This document shows, one piece after another, positions 43,701-54,597 of a stretch of 64,000 nucleotides of DNA. The stretch's first letter is position 1. Each line of letters begins with the position of its first letter. The notes beneath the pieces were generated by a model. It was not told where the DNA came from and ran no database searches. It saw nothing but the letters and a program-made list of their open reading frames with translations. This DNA comes from Owenia fusiformis (Eukaryota; Annelida; Polychaeta; Sabellida; Oweniidae): the NCBI GenBank assembly GCA_903813345.2, contig CAIIXF020000006.1, forward strand, positions 24,747,936 to 24,811,935. Reading direction: 5' to 3'. Both the position numbers and the translations under genes were made by a program.

Positions 43701-45242
43701 CCACAGGCCAGATATTTTGTTATTTTTTTCTTATCTAGTAAATCCTGTATGAACTCAAACATGTTTACATGTATTGAAGCATAAATCAAATTTGTCCTTG
43801 ATTTTATTTCAGTTCTATAACCATCTTGGAAGAGAAGATACAATAAAATGTAATTAACATAGAACTTAAAGAATGTATATATTTGGACATCAAAGGGTTA
43901 AAACCATACTTTTCTTTAGGCAGACATCATTAAAATAACTTATAAGCCTAAAATATAACATATTTAGGTTGTGGCAACATAAGATTCCCCAGAATTAAGG
44001 AGGATTATTTTATTATAATTTTTTGAAATTTTACCCCTCTGAAAATTATGGGTAGGGGGTACAAAGTCAATTTTCTCCCCCAAAATAGCTCTAGAACTTT
44101 GCACATGCGGATAAAAATGTTTTAAACGGTTCACAGATCCACTAAAATAAAATTCACGATTTGTTCCATCCAAAATCGTAAGGGCCATTTTTTGTAATGA
44201 ATTCCGTGTACTAAATAGTGTCATTTATGATAATAATATGATAAACAAACAGTACAAAGGAATAGTGTCAGTTATGTAATTTTTAATATTACAGAAGCTG
44301 TCTGCTATTCCCCCTAGTGCATTCTACAGCCAGGGCCACAAGTTTCTAGCAGAGAATACTATACGATGGTGTTTCATAAAGGTAAGTGATCACATTTTAG
44401 ATTAAAACCCAATCAATCCATATAAATGTAACCCAAAAGTAAAATTTATGAACAGCAGTTGAAATTCAGGAGTTGTCATTTACTATATTTTAACGAACCA
44501 GCCCCTGGCTTTTTGGATCACTCGTCAAGCATTTGTTGAGTCCACTCATCTTCATTTCGGTTAATAATTTTTCAGCAAATGCTCATATTCATTGGTCCTC
44601 GCTCATACTTTTGTTATGTTTAAGAAAAATCAGCTTTTTGCCATCAAAATGCCATGTTAGCCCAACAAAATGGCGCCCTTTTATTAACTGTGACTTTTAC
44701 ATATATGATTACAACACTCTACTATACCTAACCCCTAGAAATGCATAAGATACTCTGTTTGTCCAATTGTATTGTTTAGTATATTTTTAAAAGTACCTTA
44801 TTAGCATCTAACGTCATCCGATAAACCATTAATAATGAACAGACAAATAAAAATAAATAACTTAATCATTACTAATAAGCCAAAAGGGTTGCTCATGAAC
44901 ACCCAATGCAAGGTATGATAGAGTGTACAATGCAAACTGATATTATATGTACTTTGAATCAATCTCTGACAGATCATCTCATCACCCAAGGCCTCAATTC
45001 CTCTGTGACAAGAATTCATAAGTTTTTCATAATTTGCATGGATTGAATTAAAATTGTCAAAGTTAGAGCAAATTTGTGAAAAATATTATCTCATCACTCA
45101 AGGTTTCATGGCCAATTCCTCTGTAACAAGAATTCCCAACACTTTTGATAGTCGAGAGGTTTAGAAAGATTTATATTTGTGATTGCAGAAAGACGAAACT
45201 CTGGACAAGGTGGAGGAAATATTCAAAGAATGGAACAAATAA
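31721..45242 (+). CDS. KYAT3: Kynurenine--oxoglutarate aminotransferase (KYAT3-like), complete, 12 exons, 448 aa
   Basis: Exons: 31721-31804, 33576-33640, 34348-34498, 34956-35105, 35302-35388, 35899-36021, 36482-36602, 37394-37560, 38113-38299, 38926-38996, 44295-44381, 45189-45242; all GT-AG, total 1347 bases in frame. A fold-type I PLP enzyme that transaminates kynurenine (giving kynurenic acid) and can act as a cysteine-conjugate beta-lyase. Visible family residues: [49 protein letters not shown] (PLP-binding Asp and Tyr), [12 protein letters not shown] (Schiff-base Lys, exon 8) and IRWCFIK (carboxylate-binding Arg). The EWLVYSG and KLGWSIGP wording favours KYAT3 over KYAT1. The first 27 residues ([20 protein letters not shown]) look like a mitochondrial presequence; a second Met ends exon 1 and could start a cytosolic form. 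Length is near the usual about 450. Exon 4 uses a weak donor (GTTGGT). Confidence 0.93.
32307..33367. mobile_element. TA-flanked Tc1/mariner-type element in KYAT3 intron 1
   Basis: The ends CAGGGTGTCTGGAAAGTAAAG and mirror CTTTACTTTCCGGACACCCTG extend about 35 bp and are flanked by TA. The interior (about 1 kb) has no recognisable transposase. Confidence 0.85.
33660..34155. repeat. 31/65-bp tandem array in KYAT3 intron 2
   Basis: About 15 copies of ACATGAGCTTTCAGAACTCAT followed alternately by ACTTTACAAA or ACTACTTTACAAA, giving a higher-order period of about 65 bp. Each unit contains the inverted pair ATGAG / CTCAT around CTTTCAGAA, so it can form small hairpins. Confidence 0.95.
34678..34935. 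repeat. Tandem antisense copies of the exon 7/intron 7 junction, in KYAT3 intron 3
   Basis: Three to four units of about 75 bp containing CCTCCCATAATGCAATGCTA then GAGCAGACGGACTCACC. The reverse complement, GGTGAGTCCGTCTGCTC and TAGCATTGCATTATGGGAGG, is the sequence that begins at the exon 7 donor (36603) and is repeated in intron 7. The last unit ends 20 bp before the exon 4 acceptor. Confidence 0.85.
35685..35812. repeat. GGAACACCTTTGGTACC family copy, in KYAT3 intron 5
   Basis: AAGTGGAACACCTTTGGTACC, then AAGTGTTCCACTTGGGAGG, GTCTTGGGACTCTG and GAGGTGTTCCACTT. It corresponds in inverted orientation to 29893-30122. Confidence 0.65.
36045..36290. repeat. 24-bp tandem array in KYAT3 intron 6
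   Basis: About eight copies of AATCAATCAACCAAGCAATTT with small variants, followed by an inverted trace (TTGATTGGTTTAGTTGGTTG). Confidence 0.9.
36558..37215 (+). repeat. Tandem array repeating the end of KYAT3 exon 7 plus its 5' splice site
   Basis: Six copies of an about 120-bp unit start near 36558, 36681, 36801, 36921, 37045 and 37165. Copy 1 is the true end of exon 7 (TATGAATGGTTGGTGTACTC to AAAATAG/GTGAGT). The five downstream copies keep ATGAATGGTTGGTGTACTC, GAACATATCAAAATAG and GTGAGT, but not the first half of the exon or a 3' splice site. They are decoy donors inside intron 7. Confidence 0.92.
37585..37915. repeat. About 22-bp tandem array in KYAT3 intron 8
   Basis: About 14 imperfect copies of CCCCTTTTGACTTTACTCAA(CT/TT)GG. 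Open frames through it are artefacts. Confidence 0.9.
40575..41193. mobile_element. TA-flanked Tc1/mariner-type MITE in KYAT3 intron 10
   Basis: The ends CAGGGTGTCCCGAAAGT and mirror ACTTTTGGGACACCCTG continue through TAGGCAGACATAT / ATATGTCTGCCTA, with TA on both sides. 619 bp, noncoding. Confidence 0.85.
41446..41960. repeat. Degenerate direct duplication in KYAT3 intron 10
   Basis: Two segments (about 41446-41650 and 41765-41960) share GTGTCACC-TGAA-ATCTTCACA, CCAAATATTTGTT-A and AGTCACA-T words in the same order. Reading the minus strand gives similar phrases ([20 protein letters not shown]), so this may be a decayed duplicated coding block of the surrounding element. Confidence 0.4.
42417..42862. 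mobile_element. piggyBac-type MITE (TTAA target) in KYAT3 intron 10
   Basis: TTAA at 42413-42416 and 42863-42866 flank a 446-bp element with ends CCCTTAATTGG and CCATTTAAGGG. A subterminal GGTTTTTGGGGT is mirrored by ACCCCAAAAACC. The TTAA target with CCCT ends is diagnostic of piggyBac. Confidence 0.8.
44715..44925. mobile_element. MITE with CACT(CT)ACTATACCT termini, copy A (KYAT3 intron 11)
   Basis: 211 bp with ends CACTCTACTATACCT and mirror AAGGTATGATAGAGTG, flanked by the 5-bp direct repeat TACAA (44710-44714 and 44926-44930). It is inverted relative to copy B at 46454. Confidence 0.8.
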
Positions 45243-46453
45243 ATACAATACTCACGACAGTAGCATATGTAATACATAAGTGTGACATCATATGAAAACT
45301 TCAAGTGTGACATCATAAATCTCTCAAGTGTGACATCATATTAAAACACTTACGGTGACATCATTATCATGTGTCAGACTGTTGCTGGAGAATGACACAA
45401 TTAAATCTTATTATGTAATAGGCTAGTATTCTGGTCTTCATTCAGTACATCTATTCTAATTTATTAAAAGTTTTTAATTATCAAACCAAGTAAAAACATC
45501 TGCTTTGGGGTTAATTTAATCTTTATTTGCTTGCCAAATTCATTGACATTTCCCAAAGCATTTATTGACATGATTGAGTCCGTGTAGAATATAGTTCCAC
45601 TTTGTGATTATAATCATATAGTAATAATAAAATAGAAATAATAAAATCTGTCTAATGTGGACACTTCTGGGATCAGCCAAAATAAGGAAAATGCAATTTA
45701 GGTTATTCATATTAAAAGATTTGATAACTGGTAAATGGTATCATTTGAACATTTAGACAAAGGGATAATGAATATTAGTAGTCTAAAAAGCATGCTCAAA
45801 TTTGAGATGTTCGTTTTAGAGCTCTTTGAAGATTTTAAAGTGTGATTTTATTCAACATATTTAAAAGAAATTCATCATTTTTCCTAGATATATTTCAAGT
45901 TCAGGTTTTAGTTTTCTGTAGTTCAAGTGCTTGGTTTGATTTCATCATTAGCAAATTGCTATTTGAACATAGCTCAATTACTAATTTTTGTGAAAAATAG
46001 CAAATATTTGCTCCTGATTAAAATAATTCAGGTCAGCTCCTACGCTGAGGGATCTAAGGACATTGTTCCCAATCTCTACTTTAACCCAAGTGAAATAGTT
46101 TATTTCGATGTGTAATATATAGTTAAGCACCTTTAAATATATATTAATAGATTTGAGTCTACACTCTGCTGTATCTGTTTAGTTTATAACCTGTCATATA
46201 CAGTGTACAGTACACATAACATCTTATATGATTTAAGTTATAACAAATACTTTTATTCATGAATCATCATACAATGTTATATAACATGCAAGTGTAATTG
46301 TAACATAATCCTTTAATAGAATCCATCAGTATATACAATTTTTTCAGTATATACAATGATAAATACATTCCAACTTCAATTGAGAGAACGAGTGGGTTTG
46401 CACGAAACCTCCTTTCTCATATATGAAATTGCTTCCTGAATCTTGGCAATTCA
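45243..46453. other. KYAT3 3' UTR region and intergenic sequence
   Basis: Three short repeats of AAGTGTGACATCATA lie just after the stop codon (about 45283-45335). AATAAA-like polyadenylation words occur at about 45626 and 45638. KYAT3 and ODAD3 converge here; no further gene was seen. Confidence 0.45.
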
Positions 46454-46661
46454 CACTACTATACCTTGCATTTGGTGTTCATGAGCAACCCATTTGGCTT
46501 ATTAGTAATGATTATGTATTTGTTTTTATTTGTCTGTTCCTTATGAATGGTTTATCGGTTGAAAATTAGATGCTAGTAGGGCACTTTCAAAAATATATTA
46601 AACAATTCAATTAGACAAACAAAGGTATCTTATGCATTTCTAGGTGTTAGGTATAGTAGTG
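46454..46661. mobile_element. MITE with CACTACTATACCT termini, copy B
   Basis: 208 bp with ends CACTACTATACCT and mirror AGGTATAGTAGTG. The body is the reverse complement of copy A (GGTGTTCATGAGCAACCC, TTGGCTTATTAGTAATGAT, TCTTATGCATTTCTAGG). The flanks ATTCA / TGAAT are mirror rather than direct repeats, so no target duplication can be claimed. Confidence 0.75.
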
Positions 46662-47139
46662 TGAATTACTTAGTTTAACTGCAATAACATCACATATGCC
46701 AAAAGAGGATATTAATAGAAACAGGATAATAAGAGTTAAATTCATTTTCCAAGCAGTGTCCTTAGCTTTGAAATGTTCAAAAAAGTAAAATAGCGATCTT
46801 TTGAATTGTTAAATGCTGCTTCATTAGCATACTGTCTCTATATCAATCACCTGGTCCATTTGTCTTCTGGTACATTTCTCTCACATGGTACAATTTTAGT
46901 TAAAGTAACACACTGTGTTGAACACAAGTCACTTGTATATTTCCATATCAAGAACCATTTTGAGAGTTTTCAGGCTCTAGCTGCGTGACTTGGTGAGGTT
47001 ATATGTTTATCAGTACAAAGAAGAGTGTGGAACTCAAACACTGAATCACTTATCCAAAGGGTTGAAGTGGAACGTGTCTTCTCATTATGCACTTCTTCCT
47101 CAGTCCATATAATCCAAACTCTGAGATCTGATTGGTGGT

Positions 47140-50100
47140 TTATTTTGTTTTCTTCTTACGTTTAACAATTTTTCGCTTATTTTTAGAGTCCACAAGTTGT
47201 TGGGCTTGACGTTTGATGTGGTTTCTTGATAGGACATCACCATCGTCATCTCCACTGTCATCTTCATCTGGAATAGACACAAAATAGAGGTGTTAAACAT
47301 TGTTTTCAAAGATAAGCTTCAAATATAGCCTTGGAATACAGGCTTCAAATATAGACCCATTAATATACAAAATACAAACACTACGTCGTATAATGTCCCA
47401 TTCATGTTCACATCAGTGTTCAGTTTAGACGTGTATATTTTTTAGGTTCTGTACCATTTACATGTATAGACAATCATTGATTTTTGGAATAGGTTTTGGC
47501 TTGCTTAATATCAAATCTTCAAGAACATTTAACTGCAATATGGAATATAACAGAAATATGGAATAATATAAATATTGGGAAATCTGCAAAATTATAGAAT
47601 ATGAGGGTTTGAAATAAGGGACAAAAACATGACAAGGCATTAACAAGCAAAATGTCACCACCTGCCATTTGTTACAGATGCCAAATCCATGACCATCCAC
47701 AAAATGTTGTAGACTATAACAATATGGCACCTCTTGTGGTGGGGACATAAAAAACCAACAACTTTGCCACACACCCTTTTAAATACACATTGATCTGATA
47801 GCAAAAGATGTATAAAGTGGCCAAAGTTGAATGATATTATCCTACCAGGGAATCCTATTTACCAGTAAGTTCATTGTGACTTTATGATCACACAAAATGG
47901 TCACAACTTGTGACTGTATCATTTGAATGAATTTACCTCCACCCCTATATGATTATACCGTGACTGGTTCACTTGTGCAATGGGTGCTGCTTCATTATTT
48001 TATCAAAATAAATATGGCACCATTTTGGTAGTCCAAGCGAATTTCACTTCATTTCACAAGCTCAGCAAAGCCCGATCTTGAGAGATGCATTTGGTAGGCT
48101 CATATGGTGATTCCTTAAACTTATATTTTTGTGATGTTTAGTTGACAAAAAAAGCTGAATTATTCTCCACAACTTGTGACTGAATCAACTGAATGAATTT
48201 TTTACCAGATGGACATTGAAATTACCCCCACCCCTATATATGATTATACCATGACTGGTTCACTTGTAGATCTTGAGAGATACATTTGGTAGGCTCAAAT
48301 TGTGATTCCTTAAACTAATATTTTTGTGATATTTAAATGCTGAATTCATTCTTCAAAATGAGGAAGAAGTGAGAGCTTGGTGTAAATTAACAGTATGGCC
48401 TCTCATAAAATGAATAGGAGCATTAAGTTCAGAAAAATGTCTGTTTTTATTTTAAGTTCACATTATGAGCCAAAATCTGTTATTCATTCATTTCAATACT
48501 CTAGTGCCTGCTCTCGTGGATGATAACAAAAACTTTAAAATGTGTCACACATGCTTAAATAATTCTGTTAATGTGCAAGATAATTCAAATAAATGAAAAC
48601 ATTGATTCAACTCCAGGGCTACAAAAAATATCTGAAATAAAAGAAATCTCAAGTGCATCATTATCATAAGTGGTGTAAATCAAAGGAGGTTCTACCCAGC
48701 ATTCACTGGGCATATATTATTGCCGTTTTGCAATATCAAACTGGAAAACCTCCTTCCATGGATGCTTATTAGATCATGCAAAATTCAATATTAGTTCACC
48801 AAACTCTCCACAGGTGGCTCTGACTTACCATACATCCTATCATCACCTAGAATACAAGGGGCACATAACGATTACTAACTATGTCTATTTTTATTACATG
48901 CATTTATCTTATTAAGGACTATGACAAATAATATAATACTACGTTGTAAATGACTTATTGGTTTTAAATCAGAATTTGATCATTTTTCAAAATTGATTGT
49001 CTACATTTTATATTCCCACAGTTCTCCAATCAATCCCAGAATTTTATACCATCACATCAATACCACTACCAGATTTACCTCATTTCTAGTTGACTAAATG
49101 CATGCATGAGGAAGCTAAACATTTTATTAGTTCTATGGGGTACAACGGTTATATCTGATCTAATATCTAAACAATAGAGCCCATATGTAGGCCTATACCA
49201 TATATCTTACCATATATTCTATCCCCGTCTTTAATGCGGATATGTGAAAGTACAATGCAAGATGTGAGGAAATGCTATTGGGGTGAATTCAGTTTATAGG
49301 GGTTTGAAATACTATCCAGGGTTCATTTATATTAATTAGCATGCAAAATGGCATCTATATTGGAAAAATGCTATTTTCAAGCTTTTTAGAAATCTTTATA
49401 ACGTGATTCATGCAAAGTCAATGTAAATACATTCATTTAATCTTATATTTTACTGTATCACCCTTGGTATTCTGGAGTTTGTAGAGTGATTAAATTCAAA
49501 ATTAACTGTTGTACCAAACCAGGCATTACAACAAGCTCCATATACCAAGGGATGTGTGAATGGATCATAGTAATATAACTCACCATCATAAACATTGTCT
49601 CTTTGAGATTGTGGTAACTTCACCCTTGTGTTGTACTGTGGCAGCTTACCCTCCATGTTTGCATGGAACTGAAATAACAAAAATATAGATAAAACAAATG
49701 TACATTACCCTTTTGCTTCTTAAAAAGACAACTTCATTGACACTCTTCGATTTGTGCATGTACTAATAAAGGTTTTGCAAAAATCAATTCATTTTAAAAT
49801 ACAAAAATTCAGAGTATGTGTAGCTGGGCAACAAGAGTGCGTTTCCATAGCAACCAATTATTAATTACCTCTTCCTCCTCCATCTGTTTAAGCACTTCAC
49901 TTAGATCTTTGCCGTCCAATTCTTCAAGTAATTTTAGTAATTTTTCCTCTGATACAGAAAGCAAATCAAGGACGTATTCATCTGACGTTGATGAAATTTG
50001 CGCTGTTGGAACATGGCCTTTGTTCTGGAAAAAACAATTCATGTTTTATACATTTGCATTTCTACATTTGTGGAATTCATTTATTAACGCATACATGAGA

Positions 50101-53100
50101 ATGAAATAGACAAATACTTTGCTTCAACTTTTCTAAACAAAATTGTATCACAACATTTAGCCCTTAATTGTATTTAATGTCTTGAATTTAATAATGCCTA
50201 ATAACTAGCTGAGAATAACACTTCAAAATTATATTAGTCTCAGCTTTATAGTTGAAGACTGAAATTGATGTCAAAAAAATATAATGGTTTGCTGAAATTT
50301 GAGCAAAGACTTTTTGGACAACCCTTGTATAATTAAAAACTCATATTCACTTACAGCTTTTAGATGTTGCAGCTTGTCAGCAAGGTGCTCCACTCCAGCC
50401 TTAACACTGATCAGGATCTTACTGGCTCTATCCAGTCTCTCAAGAGCCTCATCACGTCTCTTCTCTTCCTCTGCAAGATGGTTCTGGAACTCTTCTAGCA
50501 TTCGCTGACCACTGAAGTGAAAAATAAGATATTAGCAAAAATTCAGTACCTGGAAAATAAAACAACCGTTGCTGAAGTTGAATACAAAGCTTATAACAAT
50601 TTTGTATCTTTTATTAGATACAATTCAAATTAATTCAAGATTATCCATCTAAAGACCACCTTTCCAATTTACCATTACACAAACAAGAGTCTTTCACATG
50701 TTCAATAACCTAAGATCATACATGTAGTCTTGCACCAAGCCCCCTTCCCCCACATCCCCCCTCTATCAGGGGAGATAGAGTAAATAGGGTTATGATGATT
50801 GTCCATAGGCCCCGGGAATATGTTTAATAAAATCGAGTCAAGATCTGTATTTCAAACATATTTCTTGACTGAATTTTTTTTAATACATGTTCCCAGGGCC
50901 TATGTAATTGTCACTCTAATGAAAAATACCTTGACAATTTTGCCTCTCCAGAATATTTCATTTCTTCAAACTCCTGTTGTAGTCTTTCTTTCTCCTCCCT
51001 CAACCTGGAGATTTGTTTCTCTGAGTTCTTCTTCAGTTCTTCAAGATGCGCTTGGGTGTCTCCCTGGTTTTCAAACCTCTTCACAACCTCCTTGGTGTCT
51101 GACACCTGTAATAAAGGAAACCTTTAACAACCTTTTTTTTGTTAAACTGGAGATGCATTTAAGAATAAGAATTATTGTTAGACCTTATTAAAAATGAAAT
51201 AAGTAATCACAAATATTTTTGAAAAAATCTGAGACAACTACAAAATATTGCGACATGTATGAATTTGTATTCTTAAATAATTGCTCATCTCTCTCACTTT
51301 AACTTTCATAGTGTCTGGCATACATTACAAACAAGCATTGGTTGCTACTGATCAGTAAAATGTAACGTTACAATGAAACATTAGAATTAAAATTTCTAAC
51401 TTTACAGTCAAAGTCCTATGATTTATCAGAAAAAGGATGAGAGTAAACTCAAACAGCAAATCACTCTTGAAAAGAGAAGAACATGTCTCCTCATTTCACA
51501 CTTCCTTTTATGATTCCCTACCCCAGTTGCTTCCTTGATGCGCTTGAAAGCCTCTTCATATGTGCTGATCTTTTGCTGTTGGTCTTCTCCTGTGAGGGCA
51601 GCCTTCTCTGCTGGAGTCAGCTCATCCTGAGTGAGTGAGCCTCTCTGTGCCTGAAGTAAAGAGAAAGGGGGATAATTATGGTACAAACACACAATCAAAA
51701 ATTCTATATAATAGGCTATGTATAAATGTATATGATTTGCTTGATGTAAAGTCTTTCAAATGTAGTGACAATATGAAGTTGGTGTGGCTACTGTGTGAAC
51801 AGAAATAACTAGTACAACTTCACAGATCGGAAATATTTGTTGGTGTTGATCTTTTTAAATATATATTTTTGAGAATATTTCATGCATCATTCAATACAAT
51901 AACAACTACAGGTACTGGTGTCTTTAAATATTTTCATCAAAGATTCTCCACCCTTACAATGTGAACTTACAATTCTCTTTTCGATTCTTTCATGTTGCAT
52001 CTTCTTTTCATCCGCCTCTTTCTTCATCTTTTGCAGTTCAATTTCTCTCTTCTTTCTCTCTGCATATACAACTTCTTCATGTTTCCTTAGTTCTGCCTGA
52101 CCAGATTCCTTGGATATAGTAGCGTCATTTTGCATGGAGCGCATCTCTTTACACTCTGTACGCAATCTGCGGATTTCTTTTTCTACCTCTTCAAGATTAT
52201 TTTCAAATGTAAGATGCTCCTGAAAGAGAATCAGATTATTTAAAAATCTTTCATTTTCAAATCTTTTGACAAATTGCAAGCAAAATACTTTTACATCACT
52301 TCATATCAAAATAATCAATAAACTAGAAAAACAGCACGGAGTAGCAAATCCCACCGAACAAAACATATTATGCTTATTATAGCTAGTGTAAATGTTGAAA
52401 TGTTTGTGCACTTTGTGATAGAAGCATGACATTTGGCACAAAGTTAGTTTATACCATTATGAACTAGGCATCATCATATAAAATTTGAACCAAATCCGTT
52501 CACTGGTATATGAGTTATCAAAGATTACGTTTTTTACAAAATTGGCCGCCATCTTGAAATTCAGCCGCCATCTTGAAAATTATTTCTTGAACAGAGCTTC
52601 GTTCGGTGGGATAATAAGACACCGGGTATAACTGCTTGATTAAAAATATATAACATATCAAAATAAAAATACGAAAATAGAAATAAATGATATAAATCAA
52701 ACAATGAAATTAACTACCTCTTGGAGTTTCCCTCTGATCTGTTCATATGTTTTACGAATATGGTCTGCTTCATTGCACTTCAGTTTAGATTTATCAAGTC
52801 GATTTTCCAGATTCCTCAGCCTTTGAGCATCTGGTGATTCACCTGAGTCTGTCTCTATCGCATCAGAAGCATCTTTCACCATCTGGTTGTATTGTGTTTG
52901 GACCTCTTCAAGTTTCTTCTGCTTGTTGGCTGTTTGATGTTTGAGTGCATTCAGGCGTTTAATCGTGTCACACACTTTATAATCCATGGTCGTGATGGCT
53001 TCCTGATATGACAAAATAGAAAATCATTTTCAATAACTTCTACCACTTCATTATAATTGAGACAATAAAAAGGCTGACATTGTTATTAAATGTGTTAGAT

Positions 53101-54495
53101 CAGTTTGGGATATTGGGGTTTTTGTTCCTTTGACTGAAACGCTCTTATATCTTAAAATACTATTAAATGGACTTTTTCCATTTGGCCAAAGTGCTTGCAT
53201 GTATATGTATTTATCATTATAGCTAGCAGGGACAGAGATCCAACAAAATAAATACTGAGACTAAATTGTTCAGCAAAATTTACCGAACTTCAAAACTGGC
53301 AATGGTTACTTACCCTGCCTGTCTTGTTCTTCATGGAGGCTCTGTCCACCTTCTTCTGCTGGAAAGCTTTGTTGATGACATGTTCATCTGCCTGGAATAA
53401 AAGTTGAAGTTGAAGACAAATACTTTGCCTATAATTTTACTAAAATATATGAATTATTCATCTGGAAGGTAACCAAAATGTAAGTCTATTACAAGAAAAC
53501 ATATTGATGTCTACCAAGGGAACATATCAATATTTACGTATACATACATATACTTTAATCCTGACATTCATCCCAAAAACTCTTAATACTTACTGAAAGT
53601 TTGTCTGCTAATCGCTGTCTGACTTCTTTGTTGTCTTTTCTCAGCTGTTTAACCTTTTCTTGGTTCTTTTTCATCGTCCATTGTGCATTTTCAAAGTATG
53701 CTTTCCTGTCACCCTCTGCAAACAAGCAGCATGCAACAAATTTAGATGCAATCATTGTAAACATCTGCAGTGGCATTAACTTTATCATATTATTGATACA
53801 TGTATTACTGACTCACTTGGCTATTTTTAACTTTTTTTCTCACCAGATACATTGCATTTGTTTGTTCATGCATAGCAATGTCATTATTTTTATCTTTTAT
53901 TTAGGCTAAGGCTATTGAATTAATATCAATTTATAAGTTACCAACCATATCACTATATATTTTTCAAAATTGGCTGAAAATCATCTGTCCCAGCAGGTAC
54001 GGTCATGGGCGTAGCGCTATATTTCTAAGTAGTACGCCACCACAGGAACAATAGTTGAGAGAAGCAAAAAATGATCGTTAAGGGGGGGGTTTGGGGGTTC
54101 TCCCCCAGGAAAATTTTGAAATTTGGTTGTAATTAGAGCGAATTTGCAACCATCTGGTACGCCTGTGCATACCCAGCATACCGGGCGCTACGCCTATGAC
54201 AGTGTAGATCTACACTCTGGCATCTAAGAATGATCTGCAGTTTACACTGTCCAGACATTATGCAAGTGCTTGTCTATGTCTAGTCTATAATTAATCATGA
54301 TTTACTGATGGTACCAGTCTCACCCTGTAGAACTAGGCCAAGGCCTGATTTACAAAAATCTGAACTGAAAATTTCACTGAAAAATGGCAGAAAATCAAGA
54401 CCAAAATTCTTACCTAAAAGATTGATTTTGGATTTAAGCTCATCAATTTCCTCGGTAATTGGCCGACCAGTACTGCCTTGAGATCCCGCTGGCAT
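47140..54495 (-). CDS. ODAD3: Outer dynein arm docking complex subunit 3 (CCDC151), complete
   Basis: Exons: 54495-54414, 53715-53594, 53391-53314, 53002-52718, 52219-51971, 51650-51522, 51105-50930, 50511-50355, 50024-49869, 49668-49584, microexon 48846-48829, 47267-47140; GT-AG and phases consistent, 1665 bases (554 aa; 560 aa if microexon 49228-49211 is also used). The protein is almost wholly coiled coil. Family phrases: LLEGDRKAYFENAQW, MKKNQEKVKQLRKDNKEV, RNLENRLDKSKLKC, KRFENQGDTQAHLEELK, EEMKYSGEAKLS, ISVKAGVEHLADKL, VSEEKLLKLLEELDG and EGKLPQYNTRVKLP, then an acidic DEDDSGDDDGD and a basic KRKKKTK tail. Known role: the docking complex that anchors outer dynein arms to axonemal doublets of motile cilia; loss immobilises cilia. 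The start is the first ATG of exon 1 (MPAGSQGS); length is close to the vertebrate protein (about 595). Confidence 0.92.
47880..48345. repeat. Direct duplication in the last ODAD3 intron
   Basis: Two segments (about 47905-48140 and 48170-48345) share ACCCCTATATGATTATACC, TGACTGGTTCACTTGT, GATCTTGAGAGAT-CATTTGG and GTGATTCCTTAAACT in order. The rest of the intron shows no exon other than the microexons. Confidence 0.8.
48829..48846 (-). CDS. ODAD3: ODAD3 microexon a (18 nt)
   Basis: TTCTAG/GTGATGATAGGATGTATG/GTAAGT: exactly 18 nt, phase 1 on both sides, adding DDRMYG between the VYDG end of exon 10 and the acidic last exon. It fits the frame and the local acidic character; without expression data it is a prediction. 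Confidence 0.55.
49211..49228 (-). CDS. ODAD3: ODAD3 microexon b (18 nt), possible alternative to a
   Basis: TTAAAG/ACGGGGATAGAATATATG/GTAAGA: also 18 nt, also phase 1, encoding the similar peptide DGDRIYG across the joins. The acceptor is poorer in pyrimidines than that of microexon a. It looks like a duplicate of microexon a, used together with it or as an alternative. Confidence 0.45.
49841..49854. promoter_or_regulatory. X-box (RFX site) in ODAD3 intron 9
   Basis: GTTTCCATAGCAAC fits the ciliary RFX consensus RYYNYY-N(1-3)-RRNRAC with a 2-nt spacer. It lies 15 bases after exon 9 inside a ciliary gene. It could serve an internal promoter or be coincidental. Confidence 0.45.
50803..50906. 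repeat. Short hairpin repeat in ODAD3 intron 7
   Basis: CATAGGCCCCGGGAATATGTTT at the left pairs with AATACATGTTCCCAGGGCCTATG at the right around an A/T-rich middle that is itself paired (AAATCGAGTCAAG / CTTGACTGAATTT). It is probably a small MITE. Confidence 0.7.
54004..54198. mobile_element. MITE in ODAD3 intron 1
   Basis: The ends CATGGGCGTAGCGC and mirror GCGCTACGCCTATG enclose about 195 bp with a GGGGGTTCTCCCCC hairpin. No coding. The flanks ACGGT / ACAGT are only roughly alike. Confidence 0.65.
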
Positions 54496-54597
54496 TTTGG
54501 AATTATGATTTTAACCGCTATTCAACTAAATTTATTGTATATTGTCAAATTTCTTCACCTACGGGCACCTGCTCAATATTGAATATTTACAAATGTC

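Larger units (their letters stand above)
39506..44212. mobile_element. 4.7-kb element with long imperfect inverted arms filling KYAT3 intron 10
   Basis: Ends AGTACACGGAATTCAT and mirror ATGAATTCCGTGTACT, each next to AAAT (39502-39505 and 44213-44216). The arms pair loosely for about 700 bp (GATGGAACAAATCGTGAA at about 39538 and inverted at about 44150; TTAACCCTTTGA at about 39807 and inverted at about 43885; AAAGTGCTGATTCGGCA at about 40160 and inverted at about 43535). The core contains a possible coding scrap at 42005-42115 that would end [18 protein letters not shown] and a stop, plus two nested MITEs. The age and superfamily are unclear; an internal TTAACCCTTTGA pair could mark a piggyBac-type unit. 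Confidence 0.6.

Noticed and set aside
47458-47772. 104-codon minus-strand frame in the last ODAD3 intron
   Set aside because: It does not fit the ODAD3 reading phase or family, and the gene is complete without it.
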